From JBAOHV01 sp037045265 (lineage in GTDB: Bacteria; Actinomycetota; Acidimicrobiia; Acidimicrobiales; Microtrichaceae), in NCBI GenBank assembly GCA_037045265.1, contig JBAOHV010000012.1, positions 62,001 to 126,000 of the forward strand: a stretch of DNA of 64,000 bases, given 5' to 3'. Made by a program: the position numbers and the translations under genes. Under the pieces are notes generated by a model. That model searched no databases. It was given only the letters and a program-made list of their open reading frames with translations, and was not told where the DNA came from. How positions within the stretch are numbered: position 1 is the first letter of the stretch; every line of letters starts with the position of its first letter. Positions 37,510 through 46,725 of the stretch are shown here, one piece after another.

Positions 37510-37616
37510 TGAATATGGCGACCTGGCCGAGCGAATGCCGCACGGCGAGTCCAAAGTAGGGCAGAATGGTGTGTCTCGACTCTGGTCGGGTTCACCGTTG
37601 GAAAAGGGGTTGCCGG

Positions 37617-38891
37617 GTGGCAAAGTTTGGCGATGGCGGCGAGCTTCTGAAGTGCTCGTTCTGTGGAAAATCCCAAAAGCAGGTAAAGAAGCTGATCGCT
37701 GGCCCCGGCGTCTACATCTGCGATGAATGCATTGACCTCTGCAACGAGATCATTGAAGAGGAACTCACCGAATCAACTGACCTCGGTTTTGAGGAGCTCC
37801 CGAAGCCCCGAGAGATTTCGAATTCCTCGACGGCTACATCGTCGGCCAAGAACGTGCGAAGCGCATCCTGTCAGTGGCGGTGTACAACCACTACAAGCGG
37901 GTTCAACATGGGTCGCTGCGTGACTCAGAAGTAGAGCTCGCAAAGTCGAACATCATGCTGATCGGCCCAACTGGTTGTGGCAAGACACTGATGGCTCAAA
38001 CGCTCGCCAGGATGCTGAACGTTCCGTTCGCGATTGCTGACGCAACCGCCCTCACCGAGGCTGGATATGTGGGTGAGGATGTCGAGAACATTCTCCTCAA
38101 GCTGCTGCAGGCGGCCGATTTCGATGTCAAGAAGGCCGAGTCGGGCATCGTGTACATCGATGAGATCGACAAGATCGCTCGCAAGAGCGAAAACCCATCC
38201 ATCACTCGTGATGTTTCTGGCGAGGGCGTTCAGCAGGCACTTTTGAAGATCCTTGAAGGAACGGTTGCCTCCGTTCCACCACAGGGCGGTCGCAAGCACC
38301 CCCACCAAGAGTTCATCCAGATTGACACCACCAATGTGTTGTTCATCTGCGGCGGAGCGTTCGCCGGGCTTGATCGGATCATCGAACAACGTGTCGGTAA
38401 GAAGCGGAATTGGTTTCGGGGCAGATCTCAAAACCTCTGCTTCGGGCCTCAAGCCAGACGTCTTTGCTGAGGTACTGCCCGAGGATCTCATCAAGTTCGG
38501 GCTCATCCCGGAGTTCATCGGCCGTTTGCCAGTCATGGGAGTGGTTGACAATCTGGATCGATCGGCGCTCGTCGAGATTCTCGTTGAGCCGAAGAACGCG
38601 CTGGTCAAGCAATACAAGAAATTCTTCTCGCTTGAAGAGGTCGACTTGGAGTTCACTCAGGAGGCGCTCGATGCCGTCGCCGATCAGGCCTTGGCCCGAG
38701 GCACGGGTGCTCGCGGACTTAGAGCAATTCTCGAAGAGGTGTTGCTTGGTGTGATGTACGACCTTCCCAGCCGTGATGACATCAGTGGCTGCATCGTGGA
38801 GGCCGACACAGTCGTGAACCGCACTGAGCCAACGTTGGTTCCCAAGGACGGCACAGCGAGAGCAACCCGCCAGCGCCGCGCCACGTCTTGA
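37617..38891 (+). CDS. clpX: Clp protease ATP-binding subunit ClpX (two frameshifts)
   Basis: AAA+ unfoldase feeding ClpP. The N-terminal zinc domain is KCSFCGKSQKQVKKLIAGPG then VYICDECIDLCNEII. After a shift near 37815: YIVGQERAKRILSVAVYNHY, Walker A IMLIGPTGCGKTLMAQTLAR, GYVGEDVENILLKLLQAADF, Walker B GIVYIDEIDKIARKSENPS and the IGF loop, here in a frame break near 38405 (KKRN then IGFGADLKTS). The end has LIKFGLIPEFIGRLPVMGVV and ARGTGARGLRAILEEVLL. GTG 37617 fits the usual start (AKFGDGG). About 425 residues. Confidence 0.92.
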
Positions 38892-38895
38892 TGTA

Positions 38896-40248
38896 GTGCA
38901 GTCGCTTTCGCCAGAGGATCACGAGTATGTCCGAGGTGCCCTCCGGTATCTTCAGGGCCTTGTCGATCATGAACTGAGTTCAGTCGGCGTGAGTGCCGGG
39001 CAGATCGATGGCCTCGACTTGGGGCCAGTTGCCTCTGTGCTTGAGGCGCTCGGGAACCCGCAGCATTCGCTGCGCATCGTTCACGTGACGGGGACCAACG
39101 GCAAGGGGACTGTGTGTCGGATGGTCGAGTCCTTGGTGACGGTGTCTGGCCTCCACGTTGGTACCTACCTCAGCCCCGAGGGGACGGTCAACGAGCGAAT
39201 TCGGCTCGACCAGCGACCTGTGGAGGATCAGATTCTCGCGGATGCTGTCTGGACCGTGCGCGGAGTAGCGGAGCACCTTGAGATCGCCCTGACGGCCTTC
39301 GAAGCCATCACCTTGTGCGCCCTGGTTGTTTTCGCAGATGCCCCAGTCGACGTGGCAGTTGTGGAGGTTGGCCTCCTCGGGCGCTATGACGCGACCAACA
39401 TTGTCGATGCCGATGTGGCTGTGATCACTACCGTCGGCGGAGATCACACTGATTTCAAACCCGGCTGGGCTGAGCGAGTTGCGAGCGAAAAGGCCGGGAT
39501 TATCAAGCCAAAGTCCATTGCTGTTCTTGGCGATATCGATGATGCGCTGGTTCCGGTTTTTGCTGCTGAGGGCCCAGCAACGCTCCTGCGTCTCGGAGAC
39601 AACTTCTCCTGCGAGGAAAGCCGCCTGGCGGTTGGAGGTCGAGCAGTTGAACTTCTGACGACCTCCGGGGATCGGCACGAGGTGCTGCTTCCGCTGTTTG
39701 GTGAACACCAAGGTGACAACGCTGCCGTGGCGCTTACCGCTGCCGAAGCAATTCTCGGGACGGCATTGTCACGGGAGGTGATCGAGACCGCCTTTGCGGA
39801 GGTCCGCACGCCTGGGCGGATCGAGCTGCTCGCTCACTCCCCAGTGATCGTGATCGATGGTGGCCATAACGAACATGCGGCAGCGGCTCTCGGTCGGACG
39901 CTGGCTGAGTCCTTCACGATCGTTGGGCGGAGGATCGTGGTGATTGGGATGCTTGCGGGGCGCGATCCTGCCAGGTTGCTTCGCCCTCTTCATGAGCATT
40001 TTCCTCTTGATCTGGTGCTCGCAGTTGAGATGAACAGCCCCCGGGCCATGTCAGCCAAGCTCATTGCCGAGGCGGCCGAGCACATCGGTATCGCAACCGT
40101 GGTGGTGCCCTCGCTGGAAATCGGGCTACAGCGGGCCTACAACCAAGCGGAGCCCGAAGATTTGGTGCTGGTCACAGGGTCATTCCGTCTCATGGATGAT
40201 GCTCGTGCGACCTTTCGGAAGCTCTCCACTGCGGCCGAGGCCCGTTAG
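38896..40248 (+). CDS. folC: folylpolyglutamate synthase / dihydrofolate synthase
   Basis: A 450-residue Mur-ligase-like enzyme that adds glutamate to dihydropteroate or folates. The ATP loop is HVTGTNGKGTVCRMVESL. Further motifs are GTYLSPEGTVNERIRLDQRP, VDVAVVEVGLLGRYDATNIV, TTVGGDHTDFKPGWAERVAS with EKAGIIKP, and the C-terminal domain RTPGRIELLAHSPVIVIDGG HNEHA. GTG 38896 lies four bases after clpX. The usual valS between clpX and folC is absent. Intact, and one of the longest undamaged genes in the region. Confidence 0.9.
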   Translation: MQSLSPEDHEYVRGALRYLQGLVDHELSSVGVSAGQIDGLDLGPVASVLEALGNPQHSLRIVHVTGTNGKGTVCRMVESLVTVSGLHVGTYLSPEGTVNERIRLDQRPVEDQILADAVWTVRGVAEHLEIALTAFEAITLCALVVFADAPVDVAVVEVGLLGRYDATNIVDADVAVITTVGGDHTDFKPGWAERVASEKAGIIKPKSIAVLGDIDDALVPVFAAEGPATLLRLGDNFSCEESRLAVGGRAVELLTTSGDRHEVLLPLFGEHQGDNAAVALTAAEAILGTALSREVIETAFAEVRTPGRIELLAHSPVIVIDGGHNEHAAAALGRTLAESFTIVGRRIVVIGMLAGRDPARLLRPLHEHFPLDLVLAVEMNSPRAMSAKLIAEAAEHIGIATVVVPSLEIGLQRAYNQAEPEDLVLVTGSFRLMDDARATFRKLSTAAEAR

Positions 40249-40290
40249 CAAATTCGCCACGACGCCACCTTGGCTCGTATCGTCTGGGGC

Positions 40291-40700
40291 ATGGACCGCA
40301 CACTTGTAATTTGTAAGCCCGACGCAGTTGAGCGAGGGCTCGTAGGCGAGATTCTCGCCCGTTTTGAACGCCGAACGCTCAAGACTCGTTGCTGCTGAAC
40401 TTCGTACCATTACTCCTGAACTGGCGGCGAAGCACTACGAAGAGCACGTGGGCAAGGGCTTCTATGACGAACTGGTCTCCTTCATCGGACGGTCACCGTC
40501 GTTGGTGTTCGTCTTGGAAGGTCCAGAGGACACCTGGAAGGTCGTTCGCGACATGATGGGCGCGTACGAACCCTCGCAACTCTGCCCCAGGAACAGTTCG
40601 GGGCGATTTCGGGATCGACATGGGAGAGAACCTCATTCACGGCTCAGATTCGCTGGAATCGGCGCAGCGTGAAATCGGGATCTTCTTTCCCGCTCTGTAG
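40291..40700 (+). CDS. ndk: nucleoside diphosphate kinase (two frameshifts)
   Basis: Transfers phosphate from ATP to NDPs through a His intermediate. The start is DRTLVICKPDAVERGLVGEI then LARFERR. After a shift near 40370 come LVAAELRTITPELAAKHYEE and HVGKGFYDELVSFIGRSP. After a second shift near 40570 comes DFGIDMGENLIHGSDSLESA, which carries the phosphorylated His of the N-x-x-HGSDS motif, then REIGIFFPAL and the stop. About 135 residues, normal length. Sits between folC and mreB with a terminator-like hairpin after it. Confidence 0.9.
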
Positions 40701-40705
40701 CTTCC

Positions 40706-40737
40706 AACACCCACACTCGGGCGAAGCGCTGGGTGTT
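40706..40737 (+). terminator. terminator-like hairpin after ndk
   Basis: AACACCCA / TGGGTGTT, an 8-bp perfect stem around a 16-base loop, six bases after the ndk stop. No T-tract follows, so efficiency is uncertain. A TACCAT -10 element (40754-40759) beyond it may start the mre operon. Confidence 0.4.
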
Positions 40738-40827
40738 CGTGCTCCCGGCGCGATACCATGCTTTCTCACCCGGATCGCGGATGTTCAACCAACTGCGACA
40801 CGACTCAGCCAGGGAGAGTGAGACGCA

Positions 40828-41871
40828 ATGGCTTCAAGATTCTCCTCGTTCTCCTCGGTCCTTGGTCGCGACATGGCCATCGACCTCGGGACGGCGAACA
40901 CGTTGGTGTACGTCCGCGGTGAAGGGATTGTTCTGCGCGAACCCTCAGTGGTGGCAGTCGATACCCGCACTGGCGAGCCGCTCGCAGTTGGTGTTGAAGC
41001 GAAACGAATGATTGGACGGACGCCGAGTCATATCCAAGCAATTCGACCCTTGCGCGACGGAGTCATCAATGATTTCGAGATCTGCGAGAAGATGCTTCGC
41101 TACTTCATCAACAAGGTGCATGCTCGGCGCTTCGCTCGACCTCGAATGGTGATCTGCGTGCCGGGAGGCATTACCGGAGTGGAACAGCGAGCGGTGCAAG
41201 AGGCTGCCGAGTACGCGGGAGCCCGAAACCTGCGTACATCATCGAGGAACCCATGGCGGCAGCGATCGGTGCAGATCTGCCAGTGCAGGAACCTCGCGGC
41301 AACATGATCGTCGACATTGGCGGCGGCACGACCGAGGTGGCCGTGATTTCGCTTGGCGGAGTGGTCGCGAGCCAATCAGTGCGCGTCGCAGGCGACGAAT
41401 TGGATGAGGCAATCATTCAGTTCGTGAAGAAGGAGTACAGCCTGGCCCTCGGCGAGCGAACTGCCGAAGAGGTCAAAATGTATCTCGGCTCAGCCTGGCC
41501 ACTCGAGCAGGAGATCTTTGCTGAGGTTCGCGGACGTGACCTGGTTTCTGGTCTACCAAAGACCATTCTGACCTCAACAGACGAGATCCGCGAGGCGATT
41601 GCGGAGCCCGTTTCAGCGATCGTGGATGCAGTGAAGTTCACGCTGGACAAGACGCCACCCGAGCTCGCTGCAGACATTATGGAGCAGGGCATAGTCCTCG
41701 CTGGCGGCGGCGCATTGCTGGCTGGCATCGAAACCCGCCTGTATCACGAGACCGGGATGCCAATTCGAATCGCGTAAAAATCCCCTTGATGCGGTGGCTC
41801 TTGGTTCAGGGCAATGTCTCGAAGCATTCGAATCACTGCAAGGCGTCTTGTTCTCTTCTAGTCGCGACTAG
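40828..41871 (+). CDS. mreB: rod shape-determining protein MreB (frameshifted)
   Basis: Actin-like ATPase that guides the elongation machinery along the membrane. Phosphate 1: DMAIDLGTANTLVYVRGEGI. Then NEPSVVA-type REPSVVAVDTRTGEP and PRMVICVPGGITGVEQRAVQ. A shift near 41235 leads to MIVDIGGGTTEVAVISLGGV (phosphate 2) and GIVLAGGGALLAGIETRLYH. A second shift near 41778 adds the family end NPLDAVALGSGQCLEAFESL up to TAG 41871. About 347 residues. ATG 40828 follows an AGGGAG site. First gene of mreBCD-mrdA-rodA. Confidence 0.92.
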
Positions 41872-41882
41872 GGAGTGCACTC

Positions 41883-42719
41883 TTGGTTCATTCACGACCC
41901 ACTCGTACGCCGCGGACGACACTCGCCGTTATGGTGCTGTTGTCGCTCACAGTCCTCACGATTGGCGGGAAAGACCTTCCCGTGTTTGGATCAGTTCGCG
42001 GCGCCGCAGTCGATCTGGTTGCCGGGCTGAGTGAGTCAACCAGGGGTATCACGAAGCCTGTTCGTAGCTGGTGGGGCGGAGCCACGGAGTATGACGACCT
42101 CCTTGCCGACAACAAGCGACTGCAGGATGAAGTCGATGTGCTTCGAAGCAAGCAGATTCGAAATCAGACTGCCGCGGCGGATCTTCAGCGTTTGCAGGAA
42201 CAACTGAACATTCCCTTCGTGAGTGACATTCCATCGGTGATCGCTCAGGTCACCACTGGGCCGTATTCCAACTTTGATTCCAACACGCTGCAGGTGAATC
42301 GCGGTTCCAAGGACGGCGTCAAAAAGGGCATGACAGTGGTTACCAACGCTGGGCTCGTTGGAATGATTCTCGAAGTGACCAACGAGAATTCGATTGTGCG
42401 CCTCATCACCGATTACGACTTCGTGGTTGGTATCAAGATCGCCAGCGACGGCAACTACACGACTGGTCACGGAACTGGTCCCGAGTCCCCGTTCCTGATC
42501 GACGATGGGATTGAGATCACTGCGAAGGTGGCCAAAGGCGACGCTGTGGTCACCAGTGGTCTGGAGTCATCAGCATTTCCTGCAGGAATTCCTGTTGGCA
42601 TCATCGACAAGGTGGAACAGAGTCAGGCTCAGCAAACCCAAGTGGTCGAAGTGAAGCTTGCAGTGGATCTGGTGCGGCTGAATGTCGTCTCAATCCTGCT
42701 GAGAGAGCGGCCTGCGTGA
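41883..42719 (+). CDS. mreC: rod shape-determining protein MreC
   Basis: A 278-residue membrane-anchored periplasmic-side scaffold of the elongasome. One N-terminal helix (TTLAVMVLLSLTVLTIGG), a coiled coil (YDDLLADNKRLQDEVDVLRS through LQRLQEQLNI) and the two beta domains with VNRGSKDGVKKGMTVVTNAG, LVGMILEVTNENSIVRLITD and GDAVVTSGLESSAFPAGIPV. TTG 41883 is the apparent start. It binds PBP2 and MreD. Intact. Confidence 0.9.
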   Translation: MVHSRPTRTPRTTLAVMVLLSLTVLTIGGKDLPVFGSVRGAAVDLVAGLSESTRGITKPVRSWWGGATEYDDLLADNKRLQDEVDVLRSKQIRNQTAAADLQRLQEQLNIPFVSDIPSVIAQVTTGPYSNFDSNTLQVNRGSKDGVKKGMTVVTNAGLVGMILEVTNENSIVRLITDYDFVVGIKIASDGNYTTGHGTGPESPFLIDDGIEITAKVAKGDAVVTSGLESSAFPAGIPVGIIDKVEQSQAQQTQVVEVKLAVDLVRLNVVSILLRERPA

Positions 42720-42744
42720 TTGCCCCTCCGATGGGAAGACGCCA

Positions 42745-43257
42745 GTGACCACGCCAACGGCGCTGCTTCGGTGGATCATTGTGATTCTGTCGGCGTTAGT
42801 CGTTCAGTTCGCAGTGGTGTCACAGATCCGGATCTTCGGAGTGGTGCCCAACATTCTCGTCGTGCTTGCCCTCTGTGCCGGACTCACCGGCGGACCGCAA
42901 CGCGGCGCGGTGGTGGGGTGGTGGTGTGGCTTCCTGTTTGAGCTGCCTCGGTTCGCTCACCCAGTTGGTCTCGAATCGCTTGCATATTGTCTGGTGGCCT
43001 TCGCGGCTGGCGCGGCCCAGCAGGTGGTCCTGCAATCCGGCAGGCTGATGACGGTCGCGGTTGTCTCCGTTGGCAGCCTGGTGGGCCTGTTGTTGTATGC
43101 CGTTGAGGGCGAGCTGTTTGGCCAACACACCCTGACTAACCCGTCCTTGTGGCGGATCCTGGGAGTCGGAGCGCTGGTGGGTGCCGCGACTGCACGCATC
43201 GGAATTCGTGTGGCAGGCTGGGCCGACGGTGCGGAATCACGCTCAGTGGCTGAGTGA
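42745..43257 (+). CDS. mreD: rod shape-determining protein MreD
   Basis: A 170-residue protein with five hydrophobic helices: LLRWIIVILSALVVQFAVVS, VVPNILVVLALCAGLTGG, GAVVGWWCGFLFELPRF, LAYCLVAFAAGAAQQVVL and LMTVAVVSVGSLVGLLLYAV. The partner of MreC in the cell-elongation complex. GTG 42745. Between mreC and mrdA; intact. Confidence 0.88.
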   Translation: MTTPTALLRWIIVILSALVVQFAVVSQIRIFGVVPNILVVLALCAGLTGGPQRGAVVGWWCGFLFELPRFAHPVGLESLAYCLVAFAAGAAQQVVLQSGRLMTVAVVSVGSLVGLLLYAVEGELFGQHTLTNPSLWRILGVGALVGAATARIGIRVAGWADGAESRSVAE

Positions 43258-43273
43258 ACAGACCGATTCTCTC

Positions 43274-45457
43274 ATGAACGAAACAAACCCCTCAGTCCTT
43301 CGACTCACAGTGCTCGGAATAGTCTTCGTGAGTCTCCTCGCCTCGCTGTTCGCCCGACTGTGGTACCTCCAAGCGATTCGTGTCGATGACTACCGCGAAC
43401 GCACTGCTGCGCTGCACCTCAGGACCATTCATGCGGAAGGTCCTCGTGGTCGAATCCTTGACCGAAATGGCCGCGTTCTGGTGAATAACAAGGTGGTCAT
43501 CATCGTCGGCATCGACAAGAACCGTGCCCGCATCGATGGGCTGGGTGATGGCGACCCGAAGACCAAGGACAAAGAGGCTGAGATTGCGAAGCGTTCTGAG
43601 GTCTTCGGAGCGCTTGCACGAGTCCTGACAAGCAATGGGTACCGAGTGAAGGAGACTGCCATCGAGGCCCTCTTCAACGATCCTCGCTATGGACCCAACG
43701 ACTTCGCTGGCATCACGCAGGTAGCTGAGGAACTCGAGCTCTACCTGGGCGAACGACACGAGGAGTTTGCGGGAATTGATGTGGTTCGACGCGCTGTCCG
43801 CACCTATCCCTATGGCTCAGCGGCCGCTCACATACTTGGCTATGTGGGACAGATCAACGAGACTGAGCTGAAGGACAAGGTGGCCGAGCAGGGAACACCC
43901 TCGGAACCAATCGGCAAGAACGCGAAGCCCTACGATCCCGGCGATGAGATTGGCAAGAGCGGGGTGGAGCGGTCATTCGAGCAGTACCTGCGAGCGACCC
44001 CTGGGGATCGTGTCATTCGTGTCGACGCGAAGGGGCAGTTCCTCGGGACAGAGAAGGAACCGAACCTCACCCCCGGCGACGACCTGTGGCTCACCATCGA
44101 TATCGACGTGCAGGTGCTCGCAGAGCGAAAGCTTGCCGATCGAATCGCCTCCCGCCAAGGCCCAGGTGTGTGGTGTGACAAAGACAACCTCTGCGATGCT
44201 CAGGATGGTGCGGTTGTTGTTCAGGATCCGAACAATGGCGACATTCTCGCAATGGCCTCGTTCCCCACCTTTGATCCTGCGCTGCTCGTAAACGGGATTA
44301 GCACCGAACAGTGGGAGGCCTTGAACTCCAAGGAGAACCGTAAGCCGATGCTCAATCGCGTGGTTGCCGAAACCTACGCTGCTGGATCCACGTTCAAGCT
44401 GTTCACCACACACGCAGCGTTGACCACCGGGTTCATTGGCCCAACTGATGTGATCCAGGACAACGGCACCTACCTGCTTCAAGACTGCAAAGGCGTGAAG
44501 TGCGATTGGAGCAACGCCGGCAAGGAGGCGAATGGTCCGGTGGATCTTCGCAAGGCGCTGACAGTCTCCTCCGACGTCTACTACTACCGAATTGCGGACC
44601 TGATGTGGCGAGCCCAGAGCCAGTATGGCCAGACGCCAATCCAAGACTCCGCAGCGCAGTTCGGGCTCGGGCAGAAGACAGGGATTCGCCTGCCCTCAGA
44701 GTCTGCAGGCCTCGTTGGCACGCCCACCTGGCTGGCAAAAGTCTATGCAGCGAACCCCGCAGCCTTTGATCACGGGCAGTGGAGGGTGGGTGACACGCTC
44801 AATGTCTCGATTGGCCAAGGCCTCACTGCGGTCACGCCACTTCAGCTCGTCAACGCCTACTCCACCTTCGCAAACGGTGGAACGCGGTTTGAACCGAGAA
44901 TTGCTTCACAGGTCACCCAGCCGAAGGACATGACCAAAGACGTGGTGGATCTCACCAACGTAGAGATCGTCGAGCGGTTTGCACCGAAGAAGACCGGCAC
45001 CGTTGCCTTCAATGACATCGGACAGTTTCTCGCCGTGTTCGAAGGGCTGAAAGGCGTGACCACCCGTGGCACCGGTACCGCTGTGGATGCGTTCAATGAG
45101 AATCCCACGGCCGATGGATGGCCACTGGCTGGCAAGACCGGCACAGCAGAGGTGAACAAGAAGGCTGATACTTCAGTGTTCGTCGGGTGGGGCCCAGCCA
45201 TTGATCTGACAACCAAACCGCAATACGCAGCTGCGGCGGTGATTCCCCAAGGTGGCTTCGGCGCCGATGCGGCGGCACCATTGGTGTTCGATATTCTCGC
45301 GCCGCTCTCGAGAGGGACCATCGAGCAGGCGTCGAGCCGACACGTCTCGAAGAGGTGGTCGAGACGGCGGTCTCCAATCCTGCTCCTGAGACCACGGGCG
45401 TGCCGCCGCTGCCAACCCCGCCCGACCCGTCAGCGGCCCCGACCCAGGAGGGCGTAG
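43274..45457 (+). CDS. mrdA: penicillin-binding protein 2 (elongation transpeptidase); C-terminus frameshifted
   Basis: A class B PBP of about 730 residues. One N-terminal helix (LTVLGIVFVSLLASLFARLW), the pedestal (GPRGRILDRNGRVLVNNKVV, YGSAAAHILGYVGQI), and the transpeptidase with SxxK in AAGSTFKLFTTHA, the second motif at LTVSSDVYYYRIAD and KTG in PLAGKTGTAEVNKK. An insert CDKDNLCDAQDG is present after the pedestal. Near 45345 the frame breaks; the Pro-rich tail VPPLPTPPDPSAAPTQEGVV lies in the next frame, so the true end is between 45457 and the rodA start. It crosslinks peptidoglycan together with RodA. Confidence 0.9.
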   Translation: MNETNPSVLRLTVLGIVFVSLLASLFARLWYLQAIRVDDYRERTAALHLRTIHAEGPRGRILDRNGRVLVNNKVVIIVGIDKNRARIDGLGDGDPKTKDKEAEIAKRSEVFGALARVLTSNGYRVKETAIEALFNDPRYGPNDFAGITQVAEELELYLGERHEEFAGIDVVRRAVRTYPYGSAAAHILGYVGQINETELKDKVAEQGTPSEPIGKNAKPYDPGDEIGKSGVERSFEQYLRATPGDRVIRVDAKGQFLGTEKEPNLTPGDDLWLTIDIDVQVLAERKLADRIASRQGPGVWCDKDNLCDAQDGAVVVQDPNNGDILAMASFPTFDPALLVNGISTEQWEALNSKENRKPMLNRVVAETYAAGSTFKLFTTHAALTTGFIGPTDVIQDNGTYLLQDCKGVKCDWSNAGKEANGPVDLRKALTVSSDVYYYRIADLMWRAQSQYGQTPIQDSAAQFGLGQKTGIRLPSESAGLVGTPTWLAKVYAANPAAFDHGQWRVGDTLNVSIGQGLTAVTPLQLVNAYSTFANGGTRFEPRIASQVTQPKDMTKDVVDLTNVEIVERFAPKKTGTVAFNDIGQFLAVFEGLKGVTTRGTGTAVDAFNENPTADGWPLAGKTGTAEVNKKADTSVFVGWGPAIDLTTKPQYAAAAVIPQGGFGADAAAPLVFDILAPLSRGTIEQASSRHVSKRWSRRRSPILLLRPRACRRCQPRPTRQRPRPRRA

Positions 45458-45502
45458 TGCCCGGCGCTCCAGAGCCAACCCAGCCGAAAGTCGGGGGCCT
45501 AG

Positions 45503-46642
45503 ATGCTCGTCAACAACCGAGTTTCTGTGAAGAGCCGCGATATGTCGGCGGCCTGGCGTCATATCGACTTCGTGTTGGTTGGTCTGGTTGCCTTGGCTTC
45601 GCTCATTGGCGCTCTTATGGTCTATTCGGCCACCCGAGGAAAGGGCAACGGAACCGACTTCATTCAGAAGCACGTCATCTTTCTGACGCTCGGAGCCTGT
45701 CTTGCGGCCGCAGTAGCCAGCGTCGATTACGTGCGATATCGGGACTGGGCGCGGCTTGTCTTCACCCTTGGGTTCCTCGGACTTGTCGGGGTGCTCATTC
45801 CGGGGATTGGCTCTGTACACAAAGGGATTCGCGCCTGGTTTGACGTGGGTCCGATCCAGATACAGCCGGCCGAATTCATGAAGGTAGTGGTGATCGTTGC
45901 GGTGGCCAGTTATGTCGGCACCCGACTCGAGGGGATACGGCTGAAAGAGACGGTTGCCGCCCTTGCGCTGTTCGTGGTTCCTATGGGGCTCATTCTGTTA
46001 CAGCCCGATCTCGGGACGGCCCTCGTCTATGTTGCCATCGCCGCAGGAATGTTGGCCGTCAGTGGTGTTCCAGCTCGCTACTTGATTGCGCTGGGGCTGA
46101 TCGGAATTCTGAGTGTGACCGCCATTCTGACCAGCGATGCGCTCGACAACTACCAGAAGGCGCGCCTCACCACCTTCGTCAACCCCGACGACACCAGCAC
46201 GGCGGCCCTGACTGCGAGCTACAACACTCGCCAGGCCCAGGCCGCCATCTCCCTTGGCGGAATGACCGGCTCGGGATACTTACAGGGTCAGTACACCAGC
46301 GGTCGTTCGGTGCCCGAACAACAAACGGACTTCATCTTTACTGTCCCTGCAGAAGAATTCGGCTTTGTTGGTTCGGGGCTCCTGCTCGCCATCTTGGCGG
46401 CAATCGTGTGGCGTGTGTGGAGGACGGCTCACCTAGCTCGCGACACTGTCGGAACGCTGATCTGTGTCGGCGTGATGTGCCTCTTCGCGTTTCACATCTT
46501 TGAGAACGTGGGAATGAACCTCGGGATCATGCCGGTTACTGGCATTCCGCTTCCTTTCATTTCATATGGTGGTTCTTCAACACTCACGGCCTTCGCTGCG
46601 ATCGGGCTAGTGCTGAACGTTCATAGCCGCCGCTTCACCTAA
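45503..46642 (+). CDS. rodA: rod shape-determining protein RodA (SEDS peptidoglycan polymerase)
   Basis: A 379-residue SEDS glycosyltransferase with about ten helices: HIDFVLVGLVALASLIGALM, the catalytic-loop region GPIQIQPAEFMKVVVIVAVA, VPMGLILLQPDLGTALVYVA, YNTRQAQAAISLGGMTGSGY, QQTDFIFTVPAEEFGFVGSG and the end MPVTGIPLPFISYGGSSTL. It polymerises lipid II together with PBP2. ATG 45503; a second ATG at 45542 starts closer to the first helix. Intact. Confidence 0.92.
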   Translation: MLVNNRVSVKSRDMSAAWRHIDFVLVGLVALASLIGALMVYSATRGKGNGTDFIQKHVIFLTLGACLAAAVASVDYVRYRDWARLVFTLGFLGLVGVLIPGIGSVHKGIRAWFDVGPIQIQPAEFMKVVVIVAVASYVGTRLEGIRLKETVAALALFVVPMGLILLQPDLGTALVYVAIAAGMLAVSGVPARYLIALGLIGILSVTAILTSDALDNYQKARLTTFVNPDDTSTAALTASYNTRQAQAAISLGGMTGSGYLQGQYTSGRSVPEQQTDFIFTVPAEEFGFVGSGLLLAILAAIVWRVWRTAHLARDTVGTLICVGVMCLFAFHIFENVGMNLGIMPVTGIPLPFISYGGSSTLTAFAAIGLVLNVHSRRFT

Positions 46643-46725
46643 CTCACGAAGGTTCTGCGTCTCCACAGAGCGTGAACGGCGGGTGTTCTGCCCAAAGGCA
46701 CCTGGGCGGGTAGGCTGGCAACATC